Source of the DNA: Candidatus Acinetobacter avistercoris
Lineage (GTDB): Bacteria; Pseudomonadota; Gammaproteobacteria; Pseudomonadales; Moraxellaceae
NCBI GenBank assembly: GCA_018883945.1
Contig: JAHLFF010000308.1
Location: 1-64,000 of the forward strand
Length of the DNA stretch: 64,000 nucleotides
Reading direction: 5' to 3'
Part shown: piece by piece, positions 55,450 to 64,000 of the stretch
Layout: each line of letters begins with the position of its first letter
Position numbering within the stretch: position 1 is the first letter of the stretch
Translations under genes and position numbers: made by a program
Notes under the pieces: model-generated
What the model was told of the DNA's origin: nothing
What the model saw: the letters and a program-made list of their open reading frames with translations, nothing else
Databases searched by the model: none

Positions 55450-56745
55450 TTAAGCATGTAGGCCAGAATGTACGATTGCGGTCGCGCGTAAATCACGATA
55501 CCAACGCTCTACAGGATGCTCTTTAGTGAAGCCATGTCCACCCAGAAGCTGTACGCCGTCAGTACCAATTTTCATTGATTTCTCAGCGCATATAATGCGT
55601 GCCAAGTAGGCTTCACGGTGAAATGGTTTTCCTGCCTCGGCTAAGCTTGCAGCATTTAAAACCATGATCCGCATTGCTTCAATTTCGATGGCCATGTCTG
55701 CAATCAGAAAAGCTACACTTTGGCGGTGAGAAATAGGTTCACCAAAAGCGATACGTTCGTTCGCGTATTTAATACAATAATTTTTAACCGCTTCAGCAGT
55801 ACCAACAGCCATAGCACACCACATTAAATTACCAAGATCCAAGAAATCATTGTATTTAAAGTCTTCATCACCTAAGCGTTGTGCAGGTGTGTTATTAAAT
55901 TTTAAGGTGACTGTTTCTGTGGCTTTCAAACCCATTGCTGGATTTTTCTTAAAACTAATACTTGCATCGCGTTGAACGATAAAGATTTCAGGAGCACCAT
56001 TCAACTCTGCGCTAAGTAAAATGACGTCTGCTGCTTCACCTAAAATCACCAGCGATTTTTCACCTTGAATGGTGATATTTCCATTTTGAACCAATGCTTT
56101 GGTTTTTAATTTCATTGGATTAAAAGCAGGAGTGGCTTCTTGTACCGCGAAGGTTGCTTGAATATTAGATTCTTCAGCAAAAGTCGACAAATATTGACTT
56201 TGTATTTCTTTAGAACCCCATTGGGTAATTGCATTAATCACACTAAATGTGGAGAGTAATCCTGCCGCCAATGAGAAATCACCTTTTGCTAATTCTTCAG
56301 CAATGAGGACATTACTGACGATATTTTTTTCTGCTGCAACGCCGCCAAATGCTTCAGGTAGGGCATAATAGTTTAAGCCAAGATCTGTAATGTGTTGCCA
56401 TAGTTCTTGTGGGAATGTTTCATTGTGATCTGCGTTGTGCGCAAGTGGATAAAGTACTTCAGTTGCGAATTGGCTCATCGCATCTGCGGTCATTTGCTGT
56501 TCTTCAGTCAAATTTAAATCAAAAAGTGACTTTTGCTGATTGGGTAGACGTTGTTTCGGATTTTTTTTATTGTTACTAAAAACTTTTTGTGTCGCGCCAA
56601 GCGTTTTAAAGCCAGTTCGAGATCCTTGATAGAGTGATTTTTCAATCAGTTTACGTAATTTGAGTTGATCGATAAGATCACTTCCTGCAATTTTTGTGAT
56701 CAAAGCCAAACCTAAGCCTTGCGCTTTATTTGCCATATTTGTCAT
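55450..56745 (-). CDS. Acyl-CoA dehydrogenase-family protein lacking the YEGT motif
   Basis: 431 residues with the acyl-CoA dehydrogenase fold: an N-terminal extension, then FDLNLTEEQQMTADAMSQFA, TFAVQEATPAF, GEKSLVILGEAADVILLS and LLGGHGFTKEHPVERWYRDLRATAIVHSGLHA at the end. Where most relatives have an I-Y-E-G-T segment with the catalytic glutamate, this protein reads RATAIVHSG and then stops. It may use another residue, or serve as the non-catalytic half of a heteromer with the downstream partner. The two genes are 38 bases apart. Confidence 0.87.
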   Translation of the reverse strand: MTNMANKAQGLGLALITKIAGSDLIDQLKLRKLIEKSLYQGSRTGFKTLGATQKVFSNNKKNPKQRLPNQQKSLFDLNLTEEQQMTADAMSQFATEVLYPLAHNADHNETFPQELWQHITDLGLNYYALPEAFGGVAAEKNIVSNVLIAEELAKGDFSLAAGLLSTFSVINAITQWGSKEIQSQYLSTFAEESNIQATFAVQEATPAFNPMKLKTKALVQNGNITIQGEKSLVILGEAADVILLSAELNGAPEIFIVQRDASISFKKNPAMGLKATETVTLKFNNTPAQRLGDEDFKYNDFLDLGNLMWCAMAVGTAEAVKNYCIKYANERIAFGEPISHRQSVAFLIADMAIEIEAMRIMVLNAASLAEAGKPFHREAYLARIICAEKSMKIGTDGVQLLGGHGFTKEHPVERWYRDLRATAIVHSGLHA

Positions 56746-56986
56746 TGTTATTTCCCTGAATCAACGGTTGTATATGTTGAACATCCTGACATGGAAAATT
56801 TTAAAAGACTATGTCATCCTTGACGGATGTATTGGCTAAGTATGACAAATTAGATAAGTGGTAATAATAGATATATCACCATAATTTTAATCATTTATTT
56901 TTTTTGTAGAATCTTAAATTCGATATTTGAATTGACCGAAATGACAGAATCTATGAAGAGTGCATTTCGGCCAATATATTGGGTTG

Positions 56987-58360
56987 TTAAATAAACTTTT
57001 GGATCATTTTTCTCACGTTAGTTTTCGCTTCAATAACCGTCATAAACGTGTATGCACCAATAAATTTTCGACTAATAAACATAAATTCCTTTGGCGGAAC
57101 TGAGAAGTAACGAGAAGTCATTGATTTTGAAGCACGTTGCATGACGCGACTGTGCAGTTGGCTTTTTTTCCAATCGTAACGATTTTGATCATCCATAACT
57201 TGAGCTGTTAAGTCTGGATTATTTGTAGGTGAGCTAAATGCTTCAGTTGCCAGTAAGAATACTTTGGCCATATCGGGTTTTATGCTCAATGGCATACCGT
57301 CAAAGAAATCATAACCTTGCATCGCATCCACCATTTGTTCTGCGTCATGATGGTAACCCGCTGTAATCAGATTCCGAGCAACATTCAACAATTGATGATC
57401 AAATTGACGAATTGCACCGAAATCTAGAAGTACGATCTTATCGCCAATCGTTTCGCCATCACCTAAACGAACCAAATAGTTACCAAAATTTGGATCAGTT
57501 TGCATTTCACCCCATTCAAAAATCTCTCTAACCGCTATTTCTAGAGAAGCTTCGCCTAATTGATTACGTCTTTCTTGAGGAAGTGAAAGGAGAACTGGGC
57601 TATTGATAGGAACGCCACGTTCAAAAGTCATGCAAAGTATTTGGTCGGTACAATAATGATCAATTATTTGTGGCACAACATAGCGTGAATCATTTTTTAA
57701 GCGTGAGGCAAAGCGACGAGTGGCTTCAGCTTCAATACGATAATTTACTTCGCGATGCATCATTTCACGAACTTCATCAAACCATTGGTCAAATTCACGT
57801 GTTTGAGGAACCATTCGGGTTAATTTAAGCATGTTCTTAAATAAACTCATGTCTGAGTCAATGGCACTCGCAACACCTGGATATTGAATTTTAAGCACAA
57901 CTTCTAGACCATCAGATTTACGTCTTGCTCTATGAACTTGAGCAAGAGATGCTGTGCCTAGCGGTTCATGGTCAATAATCAGGTCATTAAGTTTAGAGCC
58001 TAGCTGCTTTTCAAGTTGCTGCTTAATAGCAGGCCAAGCGAGGGCAACCGTTTGATTGTTAAGCGTGTTAAGGGCTTGCGTCACCTCTTCAGGTAAAAAG
58101 TGCTCACCGTAAAGCGCCATCATTTGGCCAATTTTGACGATTGAACCTTTTAATTTACCAATCTCTGCGACTAGATAGTCTGCTTGCTCTTTCATTGCTT
58201 GCTTGCGTTTTTTATCTTTTTCTTCTTCGCTTGAAAACATTGAAGTCGCATTTGATGCCGCCCAACGTGTTCCAGCCAACAGGGAAGCCTTTGCTATAGA
58301 GAGACGTCGATCCATAGATGAGGTTTTTAACTGTTTAAGCTTTTCATTCTGATCTGACAT
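56987..58360 (-). CDS. ABC1/ADCK (UbiB-like) atypical kinase
   Basis: 457 residues of the ABC1 family, which in bacteria includes UbiB of ubiquinone biosynthesis. KIGQ in GSIVKIGQMMALYGEHF is the KxGQ motif. Also seen are EPLGTASLAQVHRARR, the ATP-site region VVLKIQYPGV and ILCMTFERGVP, and the metal motif VLLDFGAIRQFD. No C-terminal membrane pair as in UbiB is obvious, so it may be a different member. It is monocistronic and leftward, upstream of the acyl-CoA dehydrogenase operon. Confidence 0.85.
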   Translation of the reverse strand: MSDQNEKLKQLKTSSMDRRLSIAKASLLAGTRWAASNATSMFSSEEEKDKKRKQAMKEQADYLVAEIGKLKGSIVKIGQMMALYGEHFLPEEVTQALNTLNNQTVALAWPAIKQQLEKQLGSKLNDLIIDHEPLGTASLAQVHRARRKSDGLEVVLKIQYPGVASAIDSDMSLFKNMLKLTRMVPQTREFDQWFDEVREMMHREVNYRIEAEATRRFASRLKNDSRYVVPQIIDHYCTDQILCMTFERGVPINSPVLLSLPQERRNQLGEASLEIAVREIFEWGEMQTDPNFGNYLVRLGDGETIGDKIVLLDFGAIRQFDHQLLNVARNLITAGYHHDAEQMVDAMQGYDFFDGMPLSIKPDMAKVFLLATEAFSSPTNNPDLTAQVMDDQNRYDWKKSQLHSRVMQRASKSMTSRYFSVPPKEFMFISRKFIGAYTFMTVIEAKTNVRKMIQKFI

Positions 58361-58508
58361 GAAAATAAAATCCTGTAAGCGAACCGAGCAAGTAAGTCAT
58401 TGTAAACAATACTACATGCATTAAGCGTATTAAAATAGTTCAACTATTTGAATATTGAGTGTAAATAATGTCAATGAATTATATATGCAGAATAGCCTAA
58501 GCAAAGAA

Positions 58509-58817
58509 TTAATTCATTTGATATTGAATTTTTAATTCTGAACGTGAAATTAGGGAGTTTCTATTTTGATCAATATGTTGTTCAAGCATTTGCACGACAG
58601 TATGGTTTAAAAAACCCAGTGCATATCCTTTGACGATGATGATACTTGGCAGTGAAAAAAAGAAGTATTTGGCATCCTCAAGAGTTGCTTCCTGAAAGAT
58701 GTCATGTTGTATCAGGATTTTTTGAAAAAAACTTTTCTCATTCTGGGTTTTTTCAGAAGATTGGTCATTCCAGTAATTAAGGCGCATGGCCATTAAATTA
58801 TTATGTTTATAACTCAT
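58509..58817 (-). CDS. Hypothetical protein with a single EF-hand-like loop
   Basis: 102 residues, not recognised. The middle has a hydrophobic stretch (FFFSLPSIIIVKGYALGFL). The C-terminus carries DQNRNSLISRSEL, which fits an EF-hand calcium-binding loop (Asp1, Asn3, Asn5, Ile8, Ser9, Glu12). Only one loop is seen. It sits between the UbiB-like gene and the cold shock gene, with no operon partner. The start has a reasonable AGGAGGGGG-like sequence on the minus strand upstream. Confidence 0.55.
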   Translation of the reverse strand: MSYKHNNLMAMRLNYWNDQSSEKTQNEKSFFQKILIQHDIFQEATLEDAKYFFFSLPSIIIVKGYALGFLNHTVVQMLEQHIDQNRNSLISRSELKIQYQMN

Positions 58818-59000
58818 ATATAGGAGGGGGCAATGAAGGAGATTGTTTATATATAGGGGTGTGGGATGAAATAATCAAGCTAGAACAGATCAAGTTTAAT
58901 GATTATCACTAAAAAAATTTAGCTAAATAACAGACTAACTAAACGCTTAAGGTATCTAATACAATGCGGAACTTATGGGATTTGATAAAATTTAGACGTA

Positions 59001-59027
59001 AAAAAGCGAGGTAAAACCTCGCTTTTT
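59001..59027 (-). terminator. Rho-independent terminator of the cold shock gene
   Basis: AAAAAGCGAGGT and ACCTCGCTTTTT around AAA, on the minus strand about 24 bases after the cold shock stop. Confidence 0.88.
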
Positions 59028-59050
59028 ATCAATTGCTTAGACTAAAAGTC

Positions 59051-59260
59051 TTAGATAGCAACGATATCAACAGCGTTAGGGCCTTTAGGACCTTGAGTAA
59101 CGCTGAATTCAACTTGTTGGCCTTCAGCTAAAGTTTTGAAACCTGAGCTTTTGATTTCGCTGAAATGAGCGAAAACGTCTGGACCATTTTCTTGTTGAAT
59201 AAAACCAAAACCTTTAGTTTCGTTAAACCACTTAACAGTACCTTTTACAGTATTAGACAT
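59051..59260 (-). CDS. Cold shock domain protein CspA-like
   Basis: A 69-residue nucleic-acid-binding protein, [20 protein letters not shown] followed by [11 protein letters not shown], with the RNP1 and RNP2 motifs KGFGFI and VFAHF. Such proteins melt RNA secondary structure. The frame is open well upstream to 59371, but the ATG at 59260, with AGGAT before it, is the normal start. The open upstream part is in the leader. It has its own terminator. Confidence 0.95.
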   Translation of the reverse strand: MSNTVKGTVKWFNETKGFGFIQQENGPDVFAHFSEIKSSGFKTLAEGQQVEFSVTQGPKGPNAVDIVAI

Positions 59261-59625
59261 AATATAAATCCTATGGAAATCTGGTAATTCGAGTTTTAAA
59301 AAACTCATTTGTAACTTTGAAAAAGAATGAAACTTAAAATCTGAAACGAAACGTAGGATTATGAATAACACTGCGAAATAAAAGATTTAATGAAACAACA
59401 TAAATTTTCTAGTTAAGGGAATTATACACGATAATTTTCTAAAAACGATAGCATATTGTGTCAGAACGTTAAAAAATCATACTAAATGTGTTTGTTTATT
59501 GATTAAATGACTGTTTTTTAGAAAAAAATAAAAATATTAATGCACACTCAGATCAGAATTTTTATAAAATTAGATAAAACAAGGTATCATAAGCCGTTAT
59601 TTTTTGCCCTTTGGAGAACCTTTAA
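59261..59625. promoter_or_regulatory. Divergent region between the cold shock gene and prmB
   Basis: About 365 bases. The left part is the untranslated leader of the cold shock mRNA (likely over 100 bases, as is common in csp genes), and the right part carries the prmB promoter. No gene or identifiable riboswitch is seen. Confidence 0.6.
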
Positions 59626-60636
59626 GTGGATCAACTGACCATAAGCCCTGAACATTTACAGGAAGCAGCTGAAAACTTAACCACGATTCGAGATTTCATC
59701 CGTTTTGGGGTTACAGCACTACGTCAATATGATGCTCACTTAGGTCAAGGTACTGAAGATTTCTTTGCTGAAAGTTCTGCATTGGTATTGCAAACGCTAG
59801 CATTAGATTGGAGTGCAAACCCTGAAATTTTAGATTCAAAATTACTACCGAGCGAAAAAGCTGAATTTATCAGCTTATTAGAGCGTCGTATTAATGAAAA
59901 AGTTCCAACCTCTTATTTATTGAATTTGGCTTATTTCTGCGACAAACCATATTATGTTGATGAGCGTGTACTGATTCCACGTTCTCCAATCGCTGAATTA
60001 ATTCAAAATCGTTTTGCACCCTATTGTTTAGATGAAAATCATCAACCACGCGAAGCTGCCAATAATCTGCCTATAAATAGTCATCCTAAAATGCCACGTC
60101 GTATTTTAGATATGTGTACTGGTTCTGGTTGTATTGCTATTGCATTAGCATATGCTTTTCCTGAAGCAGAAGTAGATGCGACTGATATTTCAAAAGAAGC
60201 GCTTGAAGTCGCTTCTATTAATGCAGAACATCACAATAAGCAGTTTGAAGTGGCTTTACTGGAATCTGATTTGTTTTCAAAAATTCCAGCCGAAAATCAA
60301 TACGATTTAATCGTGTCAAATCCACCTTATGTAGATGCAGAAGATATGGCAGATTTACCTGCTGAATTTTTGCATGAACCAGAATTGGCTTTGGCTGCGG
60401 GTCAAGACGGTTTGGATTTGGTTCGTAAAATGTTAGCGCAGGCCGCAGATTATTTGACTGAAGATGGTTTGATTGTCATTGAAGTTGGTAATTCAGAGTG
60501 GGCAATGAAACAAAACTTCAATTCTATTGATTTTCATTGGTTAACTTTTAAAAATGGCGGTTCAGGTATTTTTGCGTTAACAGCAGCGCAATGCCGTCAA
60601 TACCGTGATTTATTTATTCAATCTGTTCAAGCATAA
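59626..60636 (+). CDS. prmB: Ribosomal protein L3 N5-glutamine methyltransferase PrmB
   Basis: Methylates a glutamine of ribosomal protein L3 with SAM. The 336-residue protein has an N-terminal helical domain, the SAM motif RRILDMCTGSGCIAIALAYAF and the catalytic LIVSNPPYVDAEDM (NPPY). It starts at GTG with TTTGGAG upstream. The stop is 12 bases before the aroC start, and aroC is a common neighbour, so they are one operon. Confidence 0.93.
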   Translation: MDQLTISPEHLQEAAENLTTIRDFIRFGVTALRQYDAHLGQGTEDFFAESSALVLQTLALDWSANPEILDSKLLPSEKAEFISLLERRINEKVPTSYLLNLAYFCDKPYYVDERVLIPRSPIAELIQNRFAPYCLDENHQPREAANNLPINSHPKMPRRILDMCTGSGCIAIALAYAFPEAEVDATDISKEALEVASINAEHHNKQFEVALLESDLFSKIPAENQYDLIVSNPPYVDAEDMADLPAEFLHEPELALAAGQDGLDLVRKMLAQAADYLTEDGLIVIEVGNSEWAMKQNFNSIDFHWLTFKNGGSGIFALTAAQCRQYRDLFIQSVQA

Positions 60637-60648
60637 GGAGTCGTGAAC

Positions 60649-61734
60649 GTGGCAGGTAATAGTATTGGACAACTTTTCCGTGTAACGACTTGTGGTGAAT
60701 CTCATGGTGTTGGGCTCATGGCGATTGTCGATGGTGTGCCGCCCGGAATCGAACTCTGTGAAGCAGATCTACAGCATGACTTAGATCGTCGTAAGCCAGG
60801 TACATCTAAATTTGCGACGCAACGTAAAGAACCTGATCAAGTTGAAATTATTTCGGGTGTGTTTGAAGGGAAGACGACGGGCACATCGATTGGTTTGTTG
60901 ATTCGTAACACGGATCAAAAATCAAAAGATTATGGCAATATTGCGGAAACTTTCCGTCCAGGTCATGCGGACTATACATATACTCATAAGTACGGTTTTC
61001 GTGATTACCGTGGTGGCGGGCGTTCAAGTGCGCGTGAAACGGCGATGCGAGTTGCTGCTGGTGCAATTGCCAAGAAATATTTGGCTGAAAAATTTGCAAT
61101 CGTGATCCGTGGTCATGTCACTCAAATTGGTACTGAGAAAGCAGAAACTTTAGATTGGAATGAAGTGCCTAATAATCCATTCTTCTGTGGTGATGTGAAC
61201 GCAGTTCCTCGTTTTGAAGCCTTGGTAACGTCTTTGCGTGAGCAAGGGACAAGTTGTGGTGCAAAGCTCGAAATTATTGCTGAAAATGTTCCAGTCGGAT
61301 GGGGAGAGCCAGTTTTTGATCGTTTAGATGCAGATATTGCACATGCAATGATGTCAATTAATGCAGTGAAAGGTGTAGAGATTGGCGATGGTTTTGCAGT
61401 AGCTGAGCAGTTTGGTCATGAGTCTCGAGATGAATTGACTACAGATGGTTTTCTAGCGAATCACGCAGGTGGAATTCTTGGTGGGATTTCTTCTGGCCAA
61501 GATATTCGTGTTGCGATTGCGCTAAAACCGACAGCTTCAATTACAACACCAGGCAAAACGATTAATCTTGATCGTGAAGATACTGATGTTTTAACCAAAG
61601 GTCGTCATGATCCTTGCGTAGGTGTGCGTGCAACACCAATTGCTGAAGCGATGCTAGCGATTGTTTTGATGGATCATTTCATGCGTCATCGTGCTCAAAA
61701 TGCAGATGTTGTGGCGCCATTTAATCCAATTTAA
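60649..61734 (+). CDS. aroC: Chorismate synthase
   Basis: The last step of the shikimate pathway, converting EPSP to chorismate with reduced FMN. The 361-residue sequence reads [20 protein letters not shown] at the start, then [35 protein letters not shown] and [14 protein letters not shown] at the end. A GTG at 60643 is possible, but the GTG at 60649 is eight bases after AAGGAG and matches the family start. It follows prmB. Confidence 0.96.
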   Translation: MAGNSIGQLFRVTTCGESHGVGLMAIVDGVPPGIELCEADLQHDLDRRKPGTSKFATQRKEPDQVEIISGVFEGKTTGTSIGLLIRNTDQKSKDYGNIAETFRPGHADYTYTHKYGFRDYRGGGRSSARETAMRVAAGAIAKKYLAEKFAIVIRGHVTQIGTEKAETLDWNEVPNNPFFCGDVNAVPRFEALVTSLREQGTSCGAKLEIIAENVPVGWGEPVFDRLDADIAHAMMSINAVKGVEIGDGFAVAEQFGHESRDELTTDGFLANHAGGILGGISSGQDIRVAIALKPTASITTPGKTINLDREDTDVLTKGRHDPCVGVRATPIAEAMLAIVLMDHFMRHRAQNADVVAPFNPI

Positions 61735-61752
61735 CTGTGTTGCACTTCATTT

Positions 61753-61776
61753 AAGAATCTAAGTAAGAATTTAAGT
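61753..61776. repeat. 12-bp tandem duplication downstream of aroC
   Basis: AAGAATCTAAGT (61753-61764) is followed directly by AAGAATTTAAGT (61765-61776), one mismatch, 19 bases after the aroC stop. Confidence 0.75.
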
Positions 61777-61805
61777 AAAAAACCAGACATCATGTCTGGT
61801 TTTTT
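61777..61805 (+). terminator. Terminator shared by aroC and the facing lipoprotein gene
   Basis: ACCAGACAT and ATGTCTGGT, with A and T runs on both sides, form a stable stem. Its symmetric A and T tracts allow bidirectional action. Confidence 0.85.
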
Positions 61806-61824
61806 GCATTAATCATGAGATAGA

Positions 61825-62301
61825 TTATTGAGTGACGTCACCGGTATAGCCTTTAAGAAAAGTTAAATACGCAGATGATTTTTCACCATTGGCTTTAAGA
61901 AGTGGGCGAGTAATTTCACCTTTGTCTGTCACTAGTTTTAAGTCAATTTCTTTGGCATCTCTAAACGAATTTAAGAAACTCACAGGCACGTTAATCGAAT
62001 TCGATGAATTTTGAAGTCCTGCGATTGTTTTAACTTGAGTTGCTTGAATTGTAGAATATACATAGGGTTGGCCATCTACAATAAAATTTAATTGTTGGAT
62101 GTTATACGCCGTTGGGTTGTTGATTTCGGCAGTAATTTTAAAGCCATTACGTTTTTCTTCGTTCCAACGAAGCGCCAATTCTGGGCAAACTTCATCTGCT
62201 GCGCAAATCAGTGGACCCTTAGTCACCACACGTTCTGGATAGCTTCCCGCACATCCTGTTAATAAAACCAAAGCAGAAATCAATGCCAATTGAGTTTTCA
62301 T
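61825..62301 (-). CDS. Putative lipoprotein, member of a paralogous pair
   Basis: A 158-residue product with a lipoprotein signal (MKTQLALISALVLLTGC, lipobox LTGC), so it is probably anchored in the outer or inner membrane. The rest is beta-rich: CPELALRWNEEKRNG, FIVDGQPYVYSTIQATQ, LVTDKGEITRPLLK. Function unknown. It resembles the next gene upstream (62484-63023) in the same order of motifs, so the two arose by duplication. The start has no strong ribosome binding site. Confidence 0.75.
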   Translation of the reverse strand: MKTQLALISALVLLTGCAGSYPERVVTKGPLICAADEVCPELALRWNEEKRNGFKITAEINNPTAYNIQQLNFIVDGQPYVYSTIQATQVKTIAGLQNSSNSINVPVSFLNSFRDAKEIDLKLVTDKGEITRPLLKANGEKSSAYLTFLKGYTGDVTQ

Positions 62302-62433
62302 ATATATACCTAATTAGATGTTTATTATAGCTATGTTGCGAATATGTTAAATTTAACTATATTTGTCACAAATTGAAATGCTGAGTATGGCTTGTCACGT
62401 AGCAAATTTGTATCACAATGATGTTTTAGATAT

Positions 62434-62466
62434 AAAAAGCTCAGATCTTTAAAAAATCTGAGCTTT
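62434..62466 (-). terminator. Rho-independent terminator of the second lipoprotein gene
   Basis: AAAGCTCAGAT and ATCTGAGCTTT around a 9-base loop, followed on the minus strand by Ts, about 18 bases after the stop. Confidence 0.75.
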
Positions 62467-62483
62467 GATGAGATATTTAGAGA

Positions 62484-63023
62484 TTATGGATTTGATTTCT
62501 GACTGTATCCACGTTTAAAGGTTTTATATGCTAAAGATTCTTGTCCATTTTTTAGGATCGAATAAGTCATTTCACCTTTATCGGTAAAAATTGAAATATC
62601 AATTGCCTGAGCAGTATTGAAACGGTTGATAAAACCTGTATTCACATTGATTACGTTCGATGAATTGGTCAGGTTAGAGTTTAACACTGAGCGTTGCGCT
62701 GTTTGTGTAGAAGGTGAGTATTGATAGGATTGACCATCTACAATGAAAGTCACCTTTTGAATATCAAATTTCTCACGATCAAATAGATCTGTACGAACTG
62801 GATAGACATTACGCGTTGAATTTTTCCAGTCAAATGTGATTTCTGGACATGGTTTAGAGGCTTCGCAAATGACCTGACCTGTAGTAGCAATACGGCTTAC
62901 ATGATCGGAAGGTTTGAATTCAATCGCTGATTTATACTGGTTCGATGGATTTGGTTTTTTAGAAATGACCAAACAACCTGACAGTGAAAGAGACGCAACT
63001 AGAGATATAAGAACGAACTTCAT
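62484..63023 (-). CDS. Putative lipoprotein, paralogue of the previous gene
   Basis: A 179-residue product with lipobox LSGC after MKFVLISLVASLSLSGC. It shares with the previous gene CPEITFDWKN, FIVDGQSYQYSPSTQTAQ, NSSNVINVN and IFTDKGEMTYSILKNG, with more drift in the N-terminal part. A TTG start at 63032 is possible, but the ATG at 63023 gives the clean signal peptide. Each gene appears to have its own terminator. Confidence 0.75.
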   Translation of the reverse strand: MKFVLISLVASLSLSGCLVISKKPNPSNQYKSAIEFKPSDHVSRIATTGQVICEASKPCPEITFDWKNSTRNVYPVRTDLFDREKFDIQKVTFIVDGQSYQYSPSTQTAQRSVLNSNLTNSSNVINVNTGFINRFNTAQAIDISIFTDKGEMTYSILKNGQESLAYKTFKRGYSQKSNP

Positions 63024-63411
63024 TATTATCAACCATTTTATTTGATTTTCTTGTTGTTTTGGAATGTATCACATTTTTTTATGAAAATGTGAGTCATTTA
63101 TCATTATTTATTTTTTGGATTTTAAATTTATGTTCTGAAATTGATTCAAATATTCATTTTATAGAAGAACTTAAAGCGCTAGATTCTTGTATTTCGGCTT
63201 TTCAAATTTAATAAATACAATAAAATAGGGTTAAAAAGATGCAGAAAAGATCCTGAAATTATATGCTGATACTTTTTAATCATAAGGATTAAAAGTAGGG
63301 AATTTTTTAATTGAACCTTTACTAAGCAAATAAGTTGTCTATTCATTTGATAGTCGTTGAAAACCTGATATAACTAAAAATAAAGGGTTAAAGCTAATGA
63401 GGTCATAAATC
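63024..63411. other. AT-rich intergenic region before the 77-residue gene
   Basis: About 390 bases, AT-rich, holding the leftward lipoprotein promoter and, at the right, the promoter of the next gene. No gene is seen. Confidence 0.55.
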
Positions 63412-63645
63412 ATGAAAACCACAGTAAAATACGTAGTCTTAAGAAGCAAAGACTATCAATTGGGCACTGTTCTATTCGAAGAAAGTTTAGATGTTACTGC
63501 CGATTATTTTGATGAGATTCCATCTGTAATTCATTTTCAAGGTCATGATTTCAAGGTAAAGTCTAAAGAATTAACTCGTAAACAAATTTTTGATGATTTT
63601 GAGGAGTCACAAAATATTCTAGTTAAAGTCATTTCATCAAACTAA
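63412..63645 (+). CDS. Hypothetical protein, 77 residues
   Basis: A small cytoplasmic-type protein starting MKTTVKYVVLRSKDYQLGTVLF. It is acidic and shows beta/alpha alternation, with no signal peptide or membrane helix. It is not recognised. It is followed by a bidirectional terminator shared with the universal stress protein gene. Confidence 0.5.
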   Translation: MKTTVKYVVLRSKDYQLGTVLFEESLDVTADYFDEIPSVIHFQGHDFKVKSKELTRKQIFDDFEESQNILVKVISSN

Positions 63646-63733
63646 ATGTGGTTTAAGGTTTCCGTGCTTACACTTGATGTTAAAGTAAATAAATTAAGGT
63701 AAAAAATTTAAAAATCTTTTCAAGAGTGAGATA

Positions 63734-63764
63734 AATAAAGGCTGAATTTAATTCAGCCTTTATT
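63734..63764 (+). terminator. Bidirectional terminator between the 77-residue gene and the USP gene
   Basis: Perfect 14-bp arms, AATAAAGGCTGAAT and ATTCAGCCTTTATT, with a 3-base loop. The plus-strand tail is TATTG, so termination may rely on the U-rich arms. Confidence 0.75.
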
Positions 63765-63795
63765 GTAATGATTTAATGATATATTTTTGAAAATA

Positions 63796-64000
63796 TTATT
63801 TCACAATCATGACTGGAATATGACTCGAGCCAAGAACTTCTTGAGCAACACTTCCTAAAACAAGTTTCTTTATACCTTTGCGACCATGTGAACCCATGAT
63901 GATTAAATCTGCATGAATTTCTTCCGCGACATTTAGAATTCCAGTTGCAGGAGGGACACTTCGAATGATGAGGGTTTTAATGGTAATACCATGAGCTTGA
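63796..64000 (-). CDS. Universal stress protein family (C-terminal part; cut by window edge)
   Basis: The visible C-terminal ~68 codons end VMIVK-stop and contain the USP ATP-binding signature GSHGRKGIKKLVLGSVAQEVL (G-2x-G-9x-G-S), preceded by ADLIIM. The N-terminus lies beyond position 64000. It reads leftward into the shared terminator. Confidence 0.9.
   Translation of the reverse strand, partial: QAHGITIKTLIIRSVPPATGILNVAEEIHADLIIMGSHGRKGIKKLVLGSVAQEVLGSSHIPVMIVK

Noticed and set aside
59261..59371. N-terminal extension of the cold shock protein
   Set aside because: The extra 37 residues are untypical; the ATG at 59260 has a proper ribosome binding site and gives the usual 69-residue length.

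Overview
The window looks like chromosomal DNA of an Acinetobacter-type gammaproteobacterium. It is AT-rich. It carries a multicomponent phenol hydroxylase operon with a MopR-type sigma-54 activator and catechol 1,2-dioxygenase. It also has an AlkM-type alkane hydroxylase beside an AraC/XylS-type regulator, an iscRSUA-hscBA-fdx cluster, and AlaA, RecX and HU proteins of gammaproteobacterial type. I see no insertion sequence, prophage, CRISPR array, tRNA or rRNA operon. The only structural RNA I recognise is the 4.5S SRP RNA at about 19044-19157.

Layout. 1-5400: the first 12 codons of a leftward dnaE-like gene at the window edge, a periplasmic asparaginase, alaA, an msrB-glutathione peroxidase pair and a LysO-type exporter. 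5500-9600: a Baeyer-Villiger-like flavin monooxygenase divergent from an AraC regulator, then zapE. 10100-17500: malate synthase G, an aldehyde dehydrogenase, an SRAP protein whose start codon abuts the upstream terminator, a MarR regulator and a TerC/CorC membrane protein. 17900-22350: cpoB, ffs, recX, recA (broken by one extra base), hslR and yrfG. 22360-26720: cysQ, a histidine phosphatase, rpsT, and a three-gene group (NAD(P)-binding protein, RraA-like protein, double GST-N protein).

27200-35400 is the aromatic catabolic block. catA and mphPONMLK (phenol hydroxylase P5 to P0) read leftward from a sigma-54-like promoter near 33165-33182. Upstream of it are a 16-bp palindrome and two half-sites that are good candidates for activator binding. 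mopR reads away on the other strand. Phenol would be hydroxylated to catechol by P0-P5 and ring-cleaved by CatA to cis,cis-muconate; the later enzymes are not in the window.

35500-51200 is mostly housekeeping: mfd, a HIT protein and a class III adenylate cyclase, the complete iron-sulfur assembly cluster with two IscR-type operators, an SCP2/UbiJ-like membrane-anchored protein, a phasin, HU and PpiD. 51200-56800 holds alkR/alkM and two acyl-CoA dehydrogenases, one apparently lacking the catalytic glutamate motif. The pair could act on fatty acids made from alkanes. 57000-64000: an ABC1/UbiB-like protein, a small EF-hand-like protein, a cold shock protein, prmB, aroC, two paralogous lipoproteins, a small unknown gene and the 3' end of a universal stress protein gene.

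I did not find a clearly new multi-gene system. The observations most worth following are the recA frameshift, the terminator that runs into the SRAP start codon, the phenol promoter architecture with a GAYTGA activator, the acyl-CoA dehydrogenase pair, and the many short tandem duplications, several of which include or follow stop codons.
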